From contig OX326959.1 of assembly GCA_946800325.1 (NCBI GenBank), positions 40,972,908 through 41,036,907 on the forward strand: DNA of 64,000 nucleotides, given 5' to 3'. A program made the position numbers and the translations under genes. The notes beneath the pieces are model-generated. The model was not told where the DNA came from. It searched no databases and was given only the letters and a program-made list of their open reading frames with translations. Positions 33,279 through 44,676 of this stretch are shown piece by piece. Within the stretch, counting starts at the first letter, position 1; each line of letters starts with the position of its first letter. This DNA is from Luzula sylvatica. Its lineage: Eukaryota > Streptophyta > Magnoliopsida > Poales > Juncaceae.

Positions 33279-34204
33279 ATGGCAAACCTTTTTTCAAAAG
33301 GATATTTTGGATATTTATTAATTATTGATACATGATTTCTTATTTTTTGCCTATCATTAAATGATAACAATACACTTCAATCTTTTAAAAAAAAACATCA
33401 TTAGTTGATAAAAATACTCTTTTGAAAAATGATCTAACATAAGAAAAATGATCTACCCTATAACTCCCCAATTAATAATTCGGAAACATCTTTTTTTTAA
33501 CTCCTGGATTTTTCGCAACATTTCATCCAGCAATAACTAGCACCCATCATAAGCATTACGTGGAACTTATGGTACGCTGATACTTCTGAAATACATAAAT
33601 GTTTTGGAAATATGTACATTCGATACGAATACGGATGCGATACGACTCGGATACATCGGATATGACATGTGACATATTCGATTAATTTAATATTTATTCT
33701 TTTCAAATACGACGAAGGTATGACAATACACGGGTGAAAATATTTTTAGGATACGGCTGAGATATTCTATTTATAATATTTTGAGTCATTATATATTTTG
33801 ACTAATAATATATTTAAATAAATTATATATGATACTACTAGATTAGTTTTAATATAGTTCTATAATATATAGCCGTATTCGTTTATAAGATTTTTTGAAA
33901 ATTATCGTATCACCATATTTGTATCGTATCGAATACAATACCCATATTGAATGTATTGATTTTGGTGATGTATGAACATGAAAAGATATTTATTGGAGCA
34001 CTCATTTGGAAGCATTCATTGAATCAAAGGGTATTATGTTCTCTATAAAAGAATGTTTTATGTTGATAATTTTCACAAATAATTCCAGTCCAGTTATAAT
34101 GATTATCTCTTCATATTTATTGTGTTGTTTTATCTTCCGTTTATAACATATTATAATGTGTGTATTTCTTTTTTCATATAAATGTTAGAGTCGCTATAAT
34201 TACT
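33279..34204. other. Intergenic, with GATAC-rich repeat at 33565-33690
   Basis: ACGCTGATACTTC and GGATGCGATACGACTCGGAT repeat the 15500-15595 sequence. The remainder is AT-rich with no gene. Confidence 0.5.
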
Positions 34205-34300
34205 GTTTGAGAGTCGCTATAATTACTGTTCGCTAAAATTTTATATTCACAATGAAAACATTTTGTTGGTATAAAACTGAAAAAAAAAGTTGTATGAAAA
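34205..34300. repeat. Inverted repeat flanking the DUF247 region, left member
   Basis: CAATGAAAACATTTTGTTGG and its neighbours match the reverse complement at 38638-38712 over about 75 bp with few differences. A 20-bp unit, GAGTCGCTATAATTACTGTT, is also tandemly doubled at 34191-34230. Confidence 0.7.
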
Positions 34301-34327
34301 AATTAATATTTTATATACTAATGTTCG

Positions 34328-34500
34328 ACATAGCCTGTTTCAACAATCTCCCACAGACATTGCGATAACAACAACGTCCGCATCTTTATCCTCCAGACAT
34401 CATAATGCTCCTCCGTAAATACGGGTACCATCGACTCCGCCATACTCGTTCCAACACTCGAAGCCATCAACTATTTACACAAACGTCCGTAATCGAACCT
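34328..34500 (-). pseudogene. Copia-type gag N-terminus, truncated
   Basis: From the ATG at 34468 the frame reads MASSVGTSMAESMVPVFTEE, then HYDVWRIKMRTLLLSQ and WEIVETGY, the typical N-terminal region of plant Copia gag (Y..W..KM...L.....W..V). It stops at about 34325 after some 47 codons, where the rest of the element is missing. Confidence 0.65.
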
Positions 34501-34505
34501 CGGTC

Positions 34506-34517
34506 GCTTTGATACCA
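34506..34517 (-). other. Primer-binding site of the Copia fragment
   Basis: On the minus strand TGGTATCAAAGC, complementary to the initiator tRNA-Met 3' end with one or two differences, two bases inside the LTR end. Confidence 0.7.
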
Positions 34518-34519
34518 CT

Positions 34520-34916
34520 TGTTGAAATTTGCGCAACGATTTAACACACAAATACTAATTTTATTACACAAAAGCTCAACTATTACAAAGAAGACTCTTT
34601 CACTTTCTCTCACTTAATTCCGTTCTCTCTCTAAATCTCGCACTCTCTCTCTCTCTCTTTCTAATGTTATGTTATATTCCTTTCTAGTGTTATATATCAC
34701 ACTACAACTATACATGGCTATTTATAGTGGTACCCAACCGACTCTAGAGTACAATCCACAATTATCTAGAAAAATCTATCTTAACTCCTAAGTAAATAAA
34801 GACTAATTAACCGACTCATGTAGTGAAGCGTGAAGATATCTCGATTCTCTCCATTTAATATTCTAGAAAGCTGTCCATTTATTTATTTTTTAAGAAAATG
34901 AATTAAATATTTAACA
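34520..34916 (-). mobile_element. 5' LTR of a truncated Copia retrotransposon (397 bp)
   Basis: Read on the minus strand it begins TGTTAAATATTTAATTC and ends AAATTTCAACA: the TG...CA ends with short TGTT/AACA inverted repeats usual for LTRs. It is followed at once by the primer-binding site and gag. It holds a TC-rich stretch and, on the minus strand, a CTATAAATAG box (34718-34727). No second LTR is present, so the element lost its 3' part. The orientation is opposite to the DUF247 gene downstream. Confidence 0.7.
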
Positions 34917-35480
34917 AGAAGCCGCCTGGAAAAATGTATCGGCCGGGTCATTGGTCGAAACGTGTAAAGTTCAGTTCAAGCCTTCATCTAGAGAGAGATC
35001 GATATACCCTAACTACATGAAATACTGAATACATGATTAATCAGCGCTAATTAATGATTAGAGTTGGATTTTGCTTTGGTCCTTGAACAATGGGGAAATA
35101 AAATATGGAGCTCATAAATTGCATGTCAGCGTCACATCGTGTAAACCAATGCGATTATTGTCTTGTGCTGTTTGAACTTTGAAGGACTTCCCAGACCGCC
35201 AATCCGACATTATTTAATGTCTAAAAATAGGATACCCTAAAATAGTTTACCTGCTCCATCTTCCTCCTCCTTATCACAATTTTCGTGAGAGAATACTTTG
35301 ATCTCATTGATCTCATCTTCTTCTACCCAATTTTCAGGTTTGTTCCATGTTTTATCTTTTTCAGCTTCATCTTGATTCCCATAAAGAATTTTTAAACTTT
35401 TTAAATGACACTATTTGAAACATAATTGAAGGATTTTCATTTTCATTCCCTTTATGCTTGCTTGTTTTATCCATTTAAGG
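34917..35480 (+). promoter_or_regulatory. Upstream region and probable 5'-leader intron of the DUF247 gene
   Basis: CT-rich leader-like sequence at about 35255-35338 ends in TTTTCAG|GTTTGT, a possible donor, and CATTTAAG| at 35478 is a possible acceptor just before ATG 35481. A leader intron is common in plant DUF247 genes. I could not identify a convincing TATA box. Confidence 0.35.
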
Positions 35481-36976
35481 ATGCGTGGAGGAGATAATCC
35501 CGGTGCTAATATCGTTGAAAAAGATGAACTGCAAGCATCCATTGAAGTTGCACAAAGTTGCTATCAAACATTACATGGAATTCATGATCAATCAACTAAA
35601 AATTGCATGATTCATCGAGTTAGGAACCATATTGACGATAGAAACCTAACTACATATAGACCGATCACTCTATCTGTTGGTCCTTACCACCACGGTACAC
35701 CATCGTTGCAATTAATGGAGAAGGAAAAATTGAACCGGCTTGATTACATACTTAGTTTAAGTCCCGATAATGATTTACGTAACTATGTAAATGTACTTCG
35801 AGGAATTGAACAAAAAGTGAGAGGTTACTATTCTGAGGATATCAGCATGGAGAGTCATTTGTTCTTGAAAATGCTCCTGCTAGATGGGATTTTCATGCTT
35901 TTCTACTTCAACGGTACCGACGGGATAGAAAAACAAGATATGATTCGCAACCAAAATGATCAAAATGTGCACGAAGAATTTATTGAATATGAGGATATTC
36001 CTACCAGAATAGGTCAAAACTATGAAATGTATGTGGCACATGACATTCTTCTTTTGGAGAACCAAATTCCTTTCCTCGTCCTTAAAACCCTGTATGATCA
36101 AGTGATCACTTGTGGAAATGAAAATGCACTTAGAGAAAAGGTTGCAGAACGCGTAGAGGATATCCTTATTCATTATCCAATAGCAATTACCAAATCTAAC
36201 AGACCAAAAGTTTTTCATCATTTGCTTCATTTGTGCCACATGTACCTTTGCCCTAGTCAAGAACCATATGATGAAAATAAATACAGAACACACCAAGAAA
36301 CAATGCATTGGGCTCGTAGTTTTTTTCGTAAGTATTTCAATAATAGGAATCGAATAAAAGATCAAGCGAGATTAATTGAAGATTATTCAAGAATTAAACG
36401 CGGGCACAGTGCATACAGTACCATGAAGCGGGAATTGAGTTCAAAACAAGGGAGTTTTATGCGAGTAATCCACATTCTTTACTTGATATAAATTTTTTAA
36501 ACGGTGTACTCGAAATACCAAGATTACCCGTTGACCCTAACACAGGCCCTTTTTTAAGAAATTTGATTGCATTTGAACAAACCTGCCCGGAGCACGGAAA
36601 TTGTGTAACGGCGTATGCAATATTTATGTCTCGATTAATCAAAACTCGTGATGATTTGAAGTTTCTTTTAGAGAAAGGTATTATCATGTGCATCGAACAA
36701 GGGGATGGATTGGGCATATTTTCCGAACTCGCCAAAGATGTAAATTTTGATTTTGATGGAAACTACTATCTAAAATCATTATCTCTGGCTATGGAATCAT
36801 GCTTCCATGTCCGCGGAAATAGAAAGAATCGTTTGAAGAACTTCTTGCTCAATCTCGCTTTTGGGGCCGCCGTTATTGTGTTTTTTTGCATTATTGTGAA
36901 GGCTTTCTTTTTGTCCCTCGCGTACTTCAGTCCGCGTATATACATTCTTAAGGTACCAGTTGGTCGTCCTACATAG
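35481..36976 (+). CDS. DUF247 (UPF0481) family membrane-anchored protein, one frameshift
   Basis: The frame has the order of a plant DUF247 protein: MIHRVRNHIDDRNLTTYRPI, VGPYHHGTPSLQLMEKEK, then HLFLKMLLLDGIFMLFYF, then AHDILLLENQIPFLVLKTLY, then after the break EAGIEFKTREFYASN, LDINFLNGVLEIPRLPVD, RNLIAFEQ. It ends with a C-terminal hydrophobic span (FGAAVIVFFCIIVKAFFLSL) usual for the family. The function of most members is unknown; some grass members act in self-incompatibility. At 36423-36425 the frame shifts: codon ATG is read in the first frame, while the homologous EAG motif starts at 36425, which fits loss of one base; without repair the first frame stops at 36489-36491. I prefer ATG 35481 because it follows a likely acceptor; ATG 35454 adds nine residues. 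The break may be a real mutation or a sequence error. With it the product would lose the C-terminal third and membrane anchor. Confidence 0.85.
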
Positions 36977-38637
36977 GCAGCCAATCTTCAAGAATATTGG
37001 TGATTAATAAATAAGAGGTCCGGATTAATGAAGTTACTTGGTGATTAATTTAATTAGTTAAGAATGTATTTAACTATTTATAAATATGTATACTTGTAAT
37101 TCATTAATTAAAGCAATCAATTCAAGTATTATCTTCTAAATTTCTCTTTAGTATGTTTAATAGTCGATCTTTTTCGGAACAACATTGATGAAACAGTCAA
37201 AAGATACATAGGGGTATCCCTTTGGTCCATTGCATCTCAAGATAAATCTGTAGGTCTACTAAACCTCGGAGATTTTTTTTATTTAGAGCCTAAGAGATAT
37301 ATTTAAAAAAAACTAATGATGTATGAACTGCGTTACTTTGCATGATTTTATTCAGAATATTATGGTATCAGAAAATTTATTACAGTTGCACTAAAATACA
37401 TCAAAATTTTAACACAAAAAGTCAATTTTTTATTGGTGTAACATACAAATAATTAAAAATATTATATTCTACAAAGAATAAGGGTAAAATTTATTTATCG
37501 GTTCGATAAGTTCGTAAAGAGTGATGGGTTGATGCTTTTTAACTGTTGGTATTATTATGGAAAATTCATAAGCAAAATAGTGTACGATTTTTTTGAGAAC
37601 ATACATTAAAAGTATTATATGATTTAGATTTATCTTGGGCTAATATAATTGATAAAAAAAAAATTGTGTATCTTAAAAAGTTACTTGCAATTGTCGAATA
37701 GAGAGATACACTTGCTTTGTATTGCTAAGAGAGAAAATGTATTAAAAGCACCATAAAAGAAGAGTTTATGTTACCAAATTGAATATAGAAATTTTTTTAA
37801 TCAATTTATGTGTGTGGGGAAAGTAACTCGACTGCCCTTGCCAACATTGATATAGCATATGTAACATTTAAAATCAGATTTAAATTACACGGTCCCTCCG
37901 CGATAAACAAAAATCACTATAATAACATGTCTTATTAATAAATAACAATTATAAAAAATGATTTAAAAAATTATGGATAAGATGTAATTAACCACATCAC
38001 ATAATTTAGGTGAAAATGAAGGGTTTATGTTAATTGGATAGACTTGATCAAATATATCCAAGCAAATGATAACATGCCATGTAATCATTGTAAGGTAATG
38101 TGTTTCGCTAAAATGCATACATTTCGATACAAAATAAAAACGATTAAATTTATAACAAAAAAAATTTTAATTTTGTCATTTTTCATTTTATAATGGTTGG
38201 AGTAGAATTGACATCACATAACAAAAAATAGCCCAAAATATAAGAAAATAGAGAAATAAGAAAACAATAAGCAAAAATTATTCATAGCCAAAACAAATAA
38301 AAATAACCAAAAAATGAAAGGCAAATGTACTCTTGAATAATCGACTAAATTTGATTATACCGGTGCTGGATACTAGTGTTGATTATATCAGGAAATACTA
38401 ATGATTAATTGCGTCACAAATAATTAAATTTTGACTTTATTTAAAAAGCATTTATGATTATTTTTACAATCAAATATCTAAAAAGACCAGTGCTGATACA
38501 CACCCGCACCGAAAACCCTGCACACACCCGCACTGCTATTGAACTTCCAAGACTTTCAAATCATTACATACATTCCAATTAAAATGTTGGGGGTTGTTTG
38601 GGAGTTCATATTTGCAAGACGAATCTCAATAATAAGA
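36977..38637. other. 3' flank of the DUF247 gene and AT-rich intergenic DNA
   Basis: No further gene is visible. CACACCCGCACCG and CACACCCGCACTG form a small repeat near 38500-38535. Confidence 0.5.
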
Positions 38638-38712
38638 CAATTTTTCATACAAAACTTTTCTTTCATTTTATACCAACAAAATGTTTTCATTGTGAATATA
38701 AAATTTTTAAGG
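38638..38712. repeat. Inverted repeat flanking the DUF247 region, right member
   Basis: Reverse-complement match to 34225-34300 (TTATACCAACAAAATGTTTT, then GTGAATATAAAATTTT). The pair encloses the Copia fragment and the DUF247 gene. Confidence 0.7.
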
Positions 38713-38730
38713 TCAATATATTGTTTGAAG

Positions 38731-39419
38731 CAAGGTTGTCAGAATCGGAATTATACATTTAAGGGTAAAATCGAATCGGATCGTAAAATCATACTTTGAA
38801 TCGTAAGATTCTATGACAATTCAATATTTACTTGAAAAATAATCTAACGAAAATGATTTTCTAAATAAAAGAATATTTGTTAATTCATAAAATATATCTT
38901 GTTTATTTTAATCAGTGTTATCATAAGCATACATTATAAATAGACAACAAAAAATAATTGTCCGTTACTATGCAAATGTTATTCAGAATCAGCCAAAATA
39001 TTAAGGATGAATCAAAACAGTACTACATTATACTAAATTCAAATCCGAACTAACAAAACTAAGATGAAATAAAACAAATAATATACACAAAATAAATTAA
39101 TTAAACATAAAATAAATAAGATGTGTGAAAAAACAAGTTATTTAATTCTTGCAATATTACCTTATATTGCAATATGTTTCAAATTACTTAATTAGATCTA
39201 GCGTCATAATCTTCTTGGAAATTAAATATTTTGCGAGTCACGACAATGAAAACGTAAAATCGTAAATTTAAAAGATTCTATCAGATTCTACGTCTTGAAT
39301 GGAGATTCCATCAAGATTCTATCAAATTAAAATTATACGCGAATCTTGAATCATTTTGACGAGTTAGAGCCGTAAAATTGTAAAATTCTAAATTTTGAAT
39401 CGGAATTTTGACAACTATG
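38731..39419. mobile_element. hAT-like non-autonomous element, 689 bp
   Basis: It starts CAAGGTTGTCAGAATCGGAA and ends with the inverse TCGGAATTTTGACAACTATG. Near-identical GTTTGAA words flank it (38723-38729 and 39420-39426). The CA(A/T)GGTTGTCA type of end is common among plant hAT MITEs. Subterminal TCGTAAAAT/ATTTTACG motifs recur inside. No coding region. Confidence 0.6.
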
Positions 39420-40090
39420 GTTTGAAATATCATTATATTTTCATTGTCGACATACTACATGAATATGAAGTTTTCGTTGTAAATGTACCGTGTAATTTTC
39501 GACATGTCGCATGTGTACTGTCAATATACCATTTTCAGTAAGAACACACAATTTCTAGCATTAACATACTGTTTTATCACATCATTTCTAGTATTGATGT
39601 ACTATTTTATAAGCTTTAAGGTTTAATTTAATACACTTTTTCAATGTTAAATATGAATATAATGTTTTTGAGGATCCTGTATCATTTTCTGAGTTTCCAA
39701 CAACAATATTCCATATCAGTATAAACATACAAACCAGTTCAGGATCAATTTACATTTTCAATTTTCAATATTATCATATCTTTTTCTGTTTCAACATACA
39801 ATTTTTAGTTTCAATATACTAATATTTTGTCAGTATATCAGGGTCATTATACCACTTCAAGACCAATTGACATTTATTAATATTATCATATTTTTTTTAA
39901 TTTTAATGTACCATTATTTGTTTCATTATACTAATTTATAGTCTGTATATTATTTTCAGTATCATTATACCACTACAAGATCAATTTACATTTTTCAATA
40001 TGACTATCTTTTTTAGTTTCAATATATCATTTTCCAGAGTAAATATATCATTTTCTAGAGTACATAGAAACAAAGCTAATTGTCGGAATG
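39420..40090. repeat. Degenerate AT-rich repeats (ATACCATTTTCAG, TTATACCACT)
   Basis: Words such as AGTTTCAATATACCATTTT and ATTATACCACTTCAAGACCAATT recur irregularly through 39520-40060. No unit length is stable enough to state. No gene. Confidence 0.4.
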
Positions 40091-40135
40091 CGTTTTCATT
40101 TTTGTTTTGAACAAGAAAAAAACAAATAAAACAGC

Positions 40136-40297
40136 AACGAATAGTGGCGGTACCGTCGCTGAAAGTGTTTTTCAGCGGCCGAATAACACTGGCGGTCTTT
40201 TGGCGGCATGATACCGCCGCTGATAGTGTCAGTGGCGGTAATTTTACTTTCGGTGGCGGGTTATTACCGCCGGTGAAAGTGCAGTTTTTAATAGTGA
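40136..40297 (-). mobile_element. CACTA-like terminus with GGCGGTA subterminal repeats
   Basis: Read on the minus strand from 40297 it begins CACTATTAAAAACTGCACTT and then carries several GGCGGTA / TACCGCC motifs in both orientations (GGCGGTAATAACCCGCC, GCGGCGGTATCATGCCGCC). CACTA ends with clustered short subterminal repeats define En/Spm-type elements. The opposite end was not found, so this is a fragment or a very diverged copy. Frames across it (39981-40307) are not genes. Confidence 0.45.
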
Positions 40298-40591
40298 ACA
40301 ATACCAAACAAAACCTGAGCTATTATTATTACGCAAATAAATTAATCATCTCAAATATAGGTACAACATTACAACTTGATTTTATTTACATTACTGAAAT
40401 GCTCCTGGAAAAATGTAAGAACTAATCAAACATTGAGTCTTTAAAGTAATGCTGTTCATCCGATCGAATCAAACAAATTTAAACAAAACCAAACACATCA
40501 CACCAACCCGATCGAATAGCTATTCGACACGAAAAAAACAAACGATTAATGAACTTGCCAAATCTGAGAAAAAAATGCTATTTAAACTCCT
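40298..40591. other. Intergenic, 3' flank of a minus-strand gene
   Basis: AT-rich; nothing recognisable. Confidence 0.4.
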
Positions 40592-41171
40592 TCATCTCCT
40601 TGCTATAAAATAAGATCTGCATAAGAAAATAAGTACATAAGGAGCAGCATCGCAGCCAAGGTCAAAGATAAGAATTTCGTCACCATCATTTAACACTGTA
40701 AAAAGAATTTGGTTGATCTATACAGTATGCATATATATTAACCAAATTAATCGAAGAACCGAATCAAAGAAGCCAATTTTTCTTCGATGCCAAATATGAA
40801 TTTTAGAATATTTGAGACTTCTCGTATAGCAGTATGGATAATTAATAATTTCCTATGATCAAACCCAATTTAATAGAATTGTGATAAATATCATAAATTA
40901 CCTTCGAAGTTTGAAGTACTGTGGATAGTTCGAAGATGTGGTGATATCAGCTACCTGGAGCACTCTGGTAAGGATTATCTGATGCCTCACGGCGATCACG
41001 CTTGCCTTCTTCTCCGTGGTAAGCTCGCTTCTGCGAATCTGAGGTGCTTTTCCCCAAATAAACGAGCTTCACTTCCGGCCGAGAACTGGTAGTGGTTTCT
41101 ACATAATCTTGTCCCCTTGGCGGGTTTTCTCCTGATAAAATGAGGGTCTTTTCCTCACTCATCTTAGACAT
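40592..41171 (-). CDS. Small predicted two-exon gene, unknown function
   Basis: Exon 1 runs 41171-40952, starting MSKMSEEKTLILSGENPPRG, and ends NPYQSAP at a CCAG|GTAGCT donor. If the intron is kept the frame ends within two codons. The acceptor TTTTTACAG| at 40696 would join exon 2 (40695-40592) in frame and add about 35 residues (VLNDGDEILIFDLGC...) to a TGA. Exon 1 is hydrophilic and clearly less AT-rich than its flanks. The segment STSDSQKRAYHGEEGKR resembles one in the gene at 12491-12836. I do not recognise a family. Exon 2 could be wrong: in another frame it encodes a 28-residue hydrophobic peptide. Confidence 0.4.
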
Positions 41172-41587
41172 TTTTTCTCGAAATTATGATCCGTGAGGCT
41201 AGGTTAGATTGAGAGAAAGATGGAATGAAGACTTCAATCTCAGGCGACAGGAAGCAATGTTTGGCTCTGATATATCTTAATAGACACGCAATCATGAATT
41301 TTTTTTCATATACAACCGGTTCATGTGTAATTAGCATTTTAGAGAATGTTCTAGAATATGTTTCAATAAAATTAAAAGCCAGATTAAATGGTACTCGATT
41401 CATGGGATTTATTTTTTTATGTACGCACCAAGTCTAGTTGAGAGAATCTTATCAGGAGACTGACAGATGTCTATCAGCAGAATCTTATCAGGTTAGGGTT
41501 ACGTATTAAGATTTAGTCCATATACCCTACTAATTTTTTATTATTAAAGTTTACTTTAGTATTTAGGTCATCTTTTCTTTGGGCAAT
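41172..41587. other. 5' flank of the small minus-strand gene, then intergenic
   Basis: TCTAACCTAGCCTCACGG on the minus strand just ahead of the ATG could be leader. AATCTTATCAG recurs at about 41447 and 41481. Nothing else is recognised. Confidence 0.35.
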
Positions 41588-42615
41588 TTACATTTTTTTA
41601 AACAGAAAATTACATATTTACTCTTGTAAAAATTAAAATCTAATATGTATCCTTTCATAAAACTGAAATATTATATTTATTCAAAAATTAAGAAGCATCC
41701 AACTTCTTTGTTAAAACTAACGTCCAACATTTCAAAATACTATTGTTTATCCTTCTAAAAACCCAAAATATCATATTTATCCTTACAAAAATAAAAAAAT
41801 CATATATAGCTTTTTTTTTTAAATATATCATATTTATCTTTTTAAAAATAAAAATATAACATTCATCCTTTTGAAAATTTCATAGTCACCGAAGAAGAAT
41901 TTTTAGACGTAGATGGCAGTATGTGGTGGAATCACTTAGAGTACTTTTTTAATTTCATTTATTTTATAATTATGATGATGATAATGATGATGATGATGAT
42001 GATGATGATAATAATAATGCATTCTAGTTTTGTGTACCTGTTTATATTATCACATACAAGAACATGCTAATTACACATTTCATAGTCAAATATGGAGATT
42101 ATTTCAAATTACTTAAGAATTCATACAGAATGAAATATTGTTTTCCAAACAGAAATTAATCTATGTTGATATGAATTCTTTCAAATTATTAAGTTGATAG
42201 AAGTGACAAAAATAAAAATGTCCGCACACCAGAGAATAATCAAGTTATTTGTTTGTGCTTTCTAGACAAGCATTCACAACAAATATTCATTCATAATTGA
42301 GAATGTATATATAATTATTTTATTTTTAAGAGGGTAACTATGATTTTTGCATCTTTAAATGCGTAAATTTGATATTTTTTTTTTTAAAGGATTAAATATG
42401 ATATTTTGAATTTTTTGAAAGGTAAATATGTAAAGGGTAAAATAGTAATTTAAATGTTAACCGTCAATATTAACAATAAAAATTAGATGGTTTTAAATTT
42501 TTGGATAAGTATGATATTTTAGATTTATGAAAGGGTAAATATGATATTTTTAATTTTAAGCAGAGTAAATATGTAATTTTACGTTTGAAAAGAGTAAATA
42601 TGCAAATCTCCTTTT
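41588..42615. mobile_element. Complete GTAAATATGA-type foldback element spanning the duplication edge
   Basis: The left arm at 41588-41880 (ATTACATATTTACTC, AAATATCATATTTATCC) is the inverse of the right arm at 42310-42615 (GGGTAAATATGATA, AGAGTAAATATGTAATT). The centre (41880-42310) has an ATGATGATG/ATAATAATA microsatellite near 41974-42018. The duplicated segment begins at the inner end of the left arm. Confidence 0.65.
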
Positions 42616-44425
42616 TCTTAAAAAAAGCAAAATAATATTGGAACGAGTCATTAAGAAAATTTTGAATGTTTTACCAATTTGAGTTTATGTATAAAATAAA
42701 ATAAAATAAAATAAATTATATATGTTATGTTTCATTTTAAGATCATTCAAACATAAAATGATTCTTTAAAAACAATATTAGGTATTGAAGAGTATTGTTA
42801 TGTACTCAATTAATTAAGTTATAGGTTCATTGGCATAACAAGATATTAATTATGAAAAGTTAATGTACTAAATGCGACAAATCAAGAAAAATATTTGAGG
42901 TCTATTTATTAAAATGACCACGACACAAGGATGTGCATGTAAAACAGGAAGTTTTAAATCGCAAATAAATCATTAATAAACCGATGCTTGAAGGATTTAT
43001 GCTAGTAGAGTAAGATAAAATTATGTAAATTTGCAATACAAACCTAGTTCCTTCATTCTTGATACGGTTGATGCATAAACATACTGGGCCGATGCCGATA
43101 TTTTGGATGTCAATTTGTACACACTCTTTGTATTCCCAAAAAAATTTGCACCTTACAAAAATAAACATAAAAATATCAACAAATAAATAAACATGCTTCT
43201 ATTTTCAACAAAAAAATCAAAATATCTACTCGGAATCGTTCTTCAATAATCACATTATTATAAATTTTTTTCGAAAACTATCAAATATGTTATGAGCAAT
43301 AAAAAATGAACCATATGTGCATGATATGTAGAAATATATATTTCTTAGAAATGAGTAAAGCATAACATTTTACATTCTTTCTAAAAAAATATTTGGTTAT
43401 CTCAATTTTTTACAAAATAATTTTATAATTATTATTATTATTATTATCGAAAGTACAAATAAATCATGAAAAACTTTAAACAACAAAGAACTTAAAAATA
43501 ATTAACCGAGTCTTCAACTCATGATCCATAGAACCATAATTAATCTATATATGCTTTATTGTATTTGTATATATATAAAAAGAAACACGATATACAAATA
43601 AAATTGTGAATTGGTGTTTCCGGTCTAAGTGATATCCTGATCCGCGGTCTCGGACTTCCCCACATGCCGACGTGAGAACACAAATCATTAAAACTCGCTA
43701 AAAAGGCAGTTTTCTCCATGTACTCCGGAGGACGAAATCCGACTCATCTTCACGACCCGGCACCCTACACGGCAATTGCACGAGCTAAGTTGTGGTTTGA
43801 CCTAGAACTGCTTCTTGATGCTGAAAAAATGAAAACTGAGAAGCATTGAACCTCTAAAATTTTGTAGTTTTTTAACAATATAGGAAAAGTTATAGATGTA
43901 AAGATTGGTTTCCTATTCTCTTTCTCTTTGTCACGACAATGAATGGATATATGCTAGCTACCTATCTTTCTTTTCTTTTCTTTTTTGAGAGAGAGTTAAT
44001 TATGTATTTCCATTTTTTTTTCTAAGTAAAAAGTTCTCGTACCGGTCATATCGATCGTAACCCATAATGGCAGCCCATTGATAGAGGAAAGTGCTGCTAC
44101 CTTCGTACCACGTACGCTAGAAGAAAATGAGGTCTCCTAAAGCACCCCATCTCCTCCTGAATGAGTAATTATTTGAACGTGGCCAAAGTGTGGATCTCAT
44201 TTCTTCCGTAGATCACAAAAGTAGAAACGACATCAACTTGAAACTTATAGAGGAGCCGATCTGTCTTGTTTTTATGATTGTTTGTGATATTCTCCTTGTA
44301 ATATTATATAAAACAAACTATTTCATGCGTTGTTATACTCTCTTTGCAAGCTGTTGTAAATATTGGCACGACGCCACATTAAGGCCCGCCATAACCATCA
44401 AAACAGAGTAAATTTCATTAAAAAA

Positions 44426-44676
44426 TGTTGCACATAACTCTTATCTCTCTCCCACTAAACCCAACACTCTTGATGTATCATCATAACAATTAATATTTTA
44501 AAATTTAACATCGTAATTCGAGATTTAACATATTAATTATATGTTCGATCATAAAATAATATAATTAAACATAAATTAAGATGTTAAATTATGAATTAAG
44601 TTGTTAAATTTGAAATTGTCAAGTATTATAGTGACACATCAAGTCTGTGGGAGGAGGATAGGGGATATGTGCATCA
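44426..44676. mobile_element. Palindromic MITE in copy B
   Basis: Ortholog within the duplication of the element at 19310-19546: TGATGTATCATCATAA at the left and TAGTGACACATCAAG at the right. It has a longer C/T-rich left flank than copy A. Confidence 0.55.

Noticed and set aside
35880..36365. 161-codon minus-strand frame
   Set aside because: Antisense shadow of the DUF247 coding region; no start context or conserved features.
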